Source: Treponema sp.
GTDB taxonomy: Bacteria > Spirochaetota > Spirochaetia > Treponematales > Treponemataceae
Length of the DNA stretch: 5,870 nucleotides
Assembly: GCA_024699205.1 (NCBI GenBank)
Contig: JAILQA010000239.1
Span: 1 to 5,870, forward strand
Direction: 5' to 3'
Shown: piece after piece, positions 4,657-5,870 of the stretch
How positions within the stretch are numbered: position 1 is the first letter of the stretch
Layout of the letters: each line of letters opens with the position of its first letter
Made by a program: the position numbers and the translations under genes
The notes under the pieces: model-generated
What the model saw: only the letters and a program-made list of their open reading frames with translations
Database searches by the model: none
Told to the model about the DNA's origin: nothing

Positions 4657-5870
4657 TTAGCGGTTAAGGTCGTCAAGAAGTCCCTGCCAAACCTTCTGTG
4701 TTGCTTCATACTCTTCCTGAGGTGTTCTCCAGCCCCAGCAGATTGAATTACACATATCTTCCTGGCTTATACCAGTAATAAGAACATCATAGCGTGGATT
4801 AGGATGCTGAGCCATTAAAACAAGAGTTTCATCTACAGCTCGTGAATCACGGAATCCTGCATAGTAAGTTTCTTTCCAAGCATCAGGACCATCATAACCA
4901 GGTGCTGGAAGATTATATAATTCTACAGCTTTTGCCATTTTATTGATTGTTTCATCATCGTAACAGGTAGGAATAATCCACATTGGAGTATCGTGAATTG
5001 TTCTGTATTCCTGAGATCCATGAGGTCCAAGAGGGAATGCAACAAAGCCCCAGTCATCAGCCATTGGAGAAAGGGCACCATTAGGCTGAGCATTATATTC
5101 CTGATGACACATAAAAGCTGTTTCACCATTTAAAAAGGCTGTAAAGAAGTAATCCCATGCAGCGCCTTCTGCCTGTGGAAGCTGATAATTAGAGAACATA
5201 TAAGCAATCCAGTTAAAAGCTTCCATAGAATTATCTGAACCTGCATTATTATAGAACTTACCGTTCTCATCACGTCCAATTTTACTTCCACCGTTTGAAT
5301 CAAGAGCATTAGCTGTAAAACAGGTATAGAAAGAAGACATAGCATATTGATCTATAACACCATCGTTATCAGTATCACGTGTTAATGTTTTACACATATC
5401 TTCAAAAGTCTGCCAGGTCCATTTCTTTTCTTTCTGCAAATCATAAGGATAGTCTGGATCATAACCAGCTTCCTGAAGAAGTCTCTTATTAAAGAAAATA
5501 CCTTCACGAGGTTCTGGAATACCAAAATTAAATGTATAGAAAGAATCACCTTTTTCAAGTAATCTTACTACTGACTGGTCATAAATTGATGCATCGTGAT
5601 AATCAACAGATGTAACTTTTCCTAAATCATAGAAAAGTCCTGCTTTTATACCTACATTAGCAGAACGTCCATCAATACAGAACATATAAAGGTCTTTATC
5701 CCCTGCACTTCCTGTCATACAGTAGTTTGCAACGAACTGTGGCTGGCTTGCCCAACCTGCTGAAGCTTTCTGAACTACCTGAACATTATAAGTTTTCATT
5801 GTCCAGTCACGGAATGCTTTCTGATCTTCCTGCATTTTTGATGCAGGCGGCTGATTAGGATCTGACCACC
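4657..5870 (-). CDS. Family 1 extracellular solute-binding protein (paralogue B), N-terminus outside window
   Basis: Probable receptor of a carbohydrate-type ABC importer. The frame is open through the window edge, and the 12 codons before the Met at 5835 (WSDPNQPPASK and a partial codon) match residues 60-75 of paralogue A (DWYTDPN...KM). That Met is therefore internal, and about 60 residues including the expected lipoprotein signal lie outside. About 404 residues are visible. Counting from that Met: AGLFYDL (65-71), EGIFFNKRLLQEAGY (111-125), KKWTWQTFEDMC (137-148), the acidic loop DTDNDGVID (154-162) followed by QYAMSS, GETAFMCHQ (237-245), WGFVAFPLGPHG (262-273) and FRDSRA (328-333). It ends at LLDDLNR without the charged tail of A. 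Base composition is near 40% G+C in sampled stretches, much higher than A, which fits a more strongly expressed or more conserved copy. A strong terminator follows, so it may be the last gene of an upstream operon. Ligand unknown. Confidence 0.88.
   Translation of the reverse strand, partial: WSDPNQPPASKMQEDQKAFRDWTMKTYNVQVVQKASAGWASQPQFVANYCMTGSAGDKDLYMFCIDGRSANVGIKAGLFYDLGKVTSVDYHDASIYDQSVVRLLEKGDSFYTFNFGIPEPREGIFFNKRLLQEAGYDPDYPYDLQKEKKWTWQTFEDMCKTLTRDTDNDGVIDQYAMSSFYTCFTANALDSNGGSKIGRDENGKFYNNAGSDNSMEAFNWIAYMFSNYQLPQAEGAAWDYFFTAFLNGETAFMCHQEYNAQPNGALSPMADDWGFVAFPLGPHGSQEYRTIHDTPMWIIPTCYDDETINKMAKAVELYNLPAPGYDGPDAWKETYYAGFRDSRAVDETLVLMAQHPNPRYDVLITGISQEDMCNSICWGWRTPQEEYEATQKVWQGLLDDLNR
5350..5376 (-). 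other. Ca-binding-like loop D-x-D-x-D-G-x-x-D in paralogue B
   Basis: Codes for DTDNDGVID, at the same place as the loop in paralogue A (after KWTW-TFE--C and before AMSS). All four Asp and the Gly are kept in both copies although neighbouring residues differ, which supports a structural role such as metal binding. Metal binding itself is inferred. Confidence 0.55.

Noticed and set aside
5833..5835. ATG at 5835 as the true start of paralogue B
   Set aside because: The frame stays open to the window edge, and the upstream residues WSDPN...SK align with WYTDPN...QK of paralogue A. It would also leave a receptor with no export signal.
1..5870. A new defence, mobile or CRISPR-type system
   Set aside because: No spaced direct repeats, transposase, integrase, nuclease or toxin-like reading frame was seen. 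All sizeable genes fit known transport or metabolic families.

Overview
The window has an A+T-rich bacterial composition, and all five genes lie on the minus strand, so transcription runs from high to low coordinates. Two complete genes encode lipoproteins with a Cys at +1 of a signal peptide. Their lipoboxes are loose (Ser at -1, Ser or Leu at -2), as is common in spirochaetes. Together with the solute-binding protein style and weak Shine-Dalgarno sites, this suggests a host-associated or rumen Treponema-like spirochaete. That assignment is an impression from the proteins, not proof; an A+T-rich Firmicute is the main alternative.

In transcription order: (1) 5870 to 4657 is the 3' part of a family 1 extracellular solute-binding protein gene (paralogue B), whose start lies outside the window. 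It ends at a strong intrinsic terminator at 4579-4620. (2) 4516 to 2786 is a second, complete lipoprotein of the same family (paralogue A). It has its own extended -10 promoter and an acidic, lysine-ended C-terminal tail that B lacks. (3) 2685 to 1264 is argH, argininosuccinate lyase, behind a good promoter placed so close to the ATG that the message may be leaderless. (4) 1201 to 395 is a polar amino-acid-binding lipoprotein. (5) 388 to the window edge is the N-terminal part of its membrane permease, 6 nt downstream and in the same reading frame. The ATPase is presumably beyond the edge.

Functionally, the left part is the start of a polar amino acid ABC importer next to the last enzyme of arginine synthesis. 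The right part is a tandem pair of probable sugar or oligosaccharide receptors with no permease or ATPase visible. Intergenic gaps are 6, 62, 100 and 140 nt; none exceeds 300 nt. No RNA genes, mobile elements or CRISPR arrays were seen. I see no clearly novel multi-gene system. The points most worth a second look are the diverged tandem receptors, the tail of A, the argH start and the A/T-looped inverted repeat upstream of argH.
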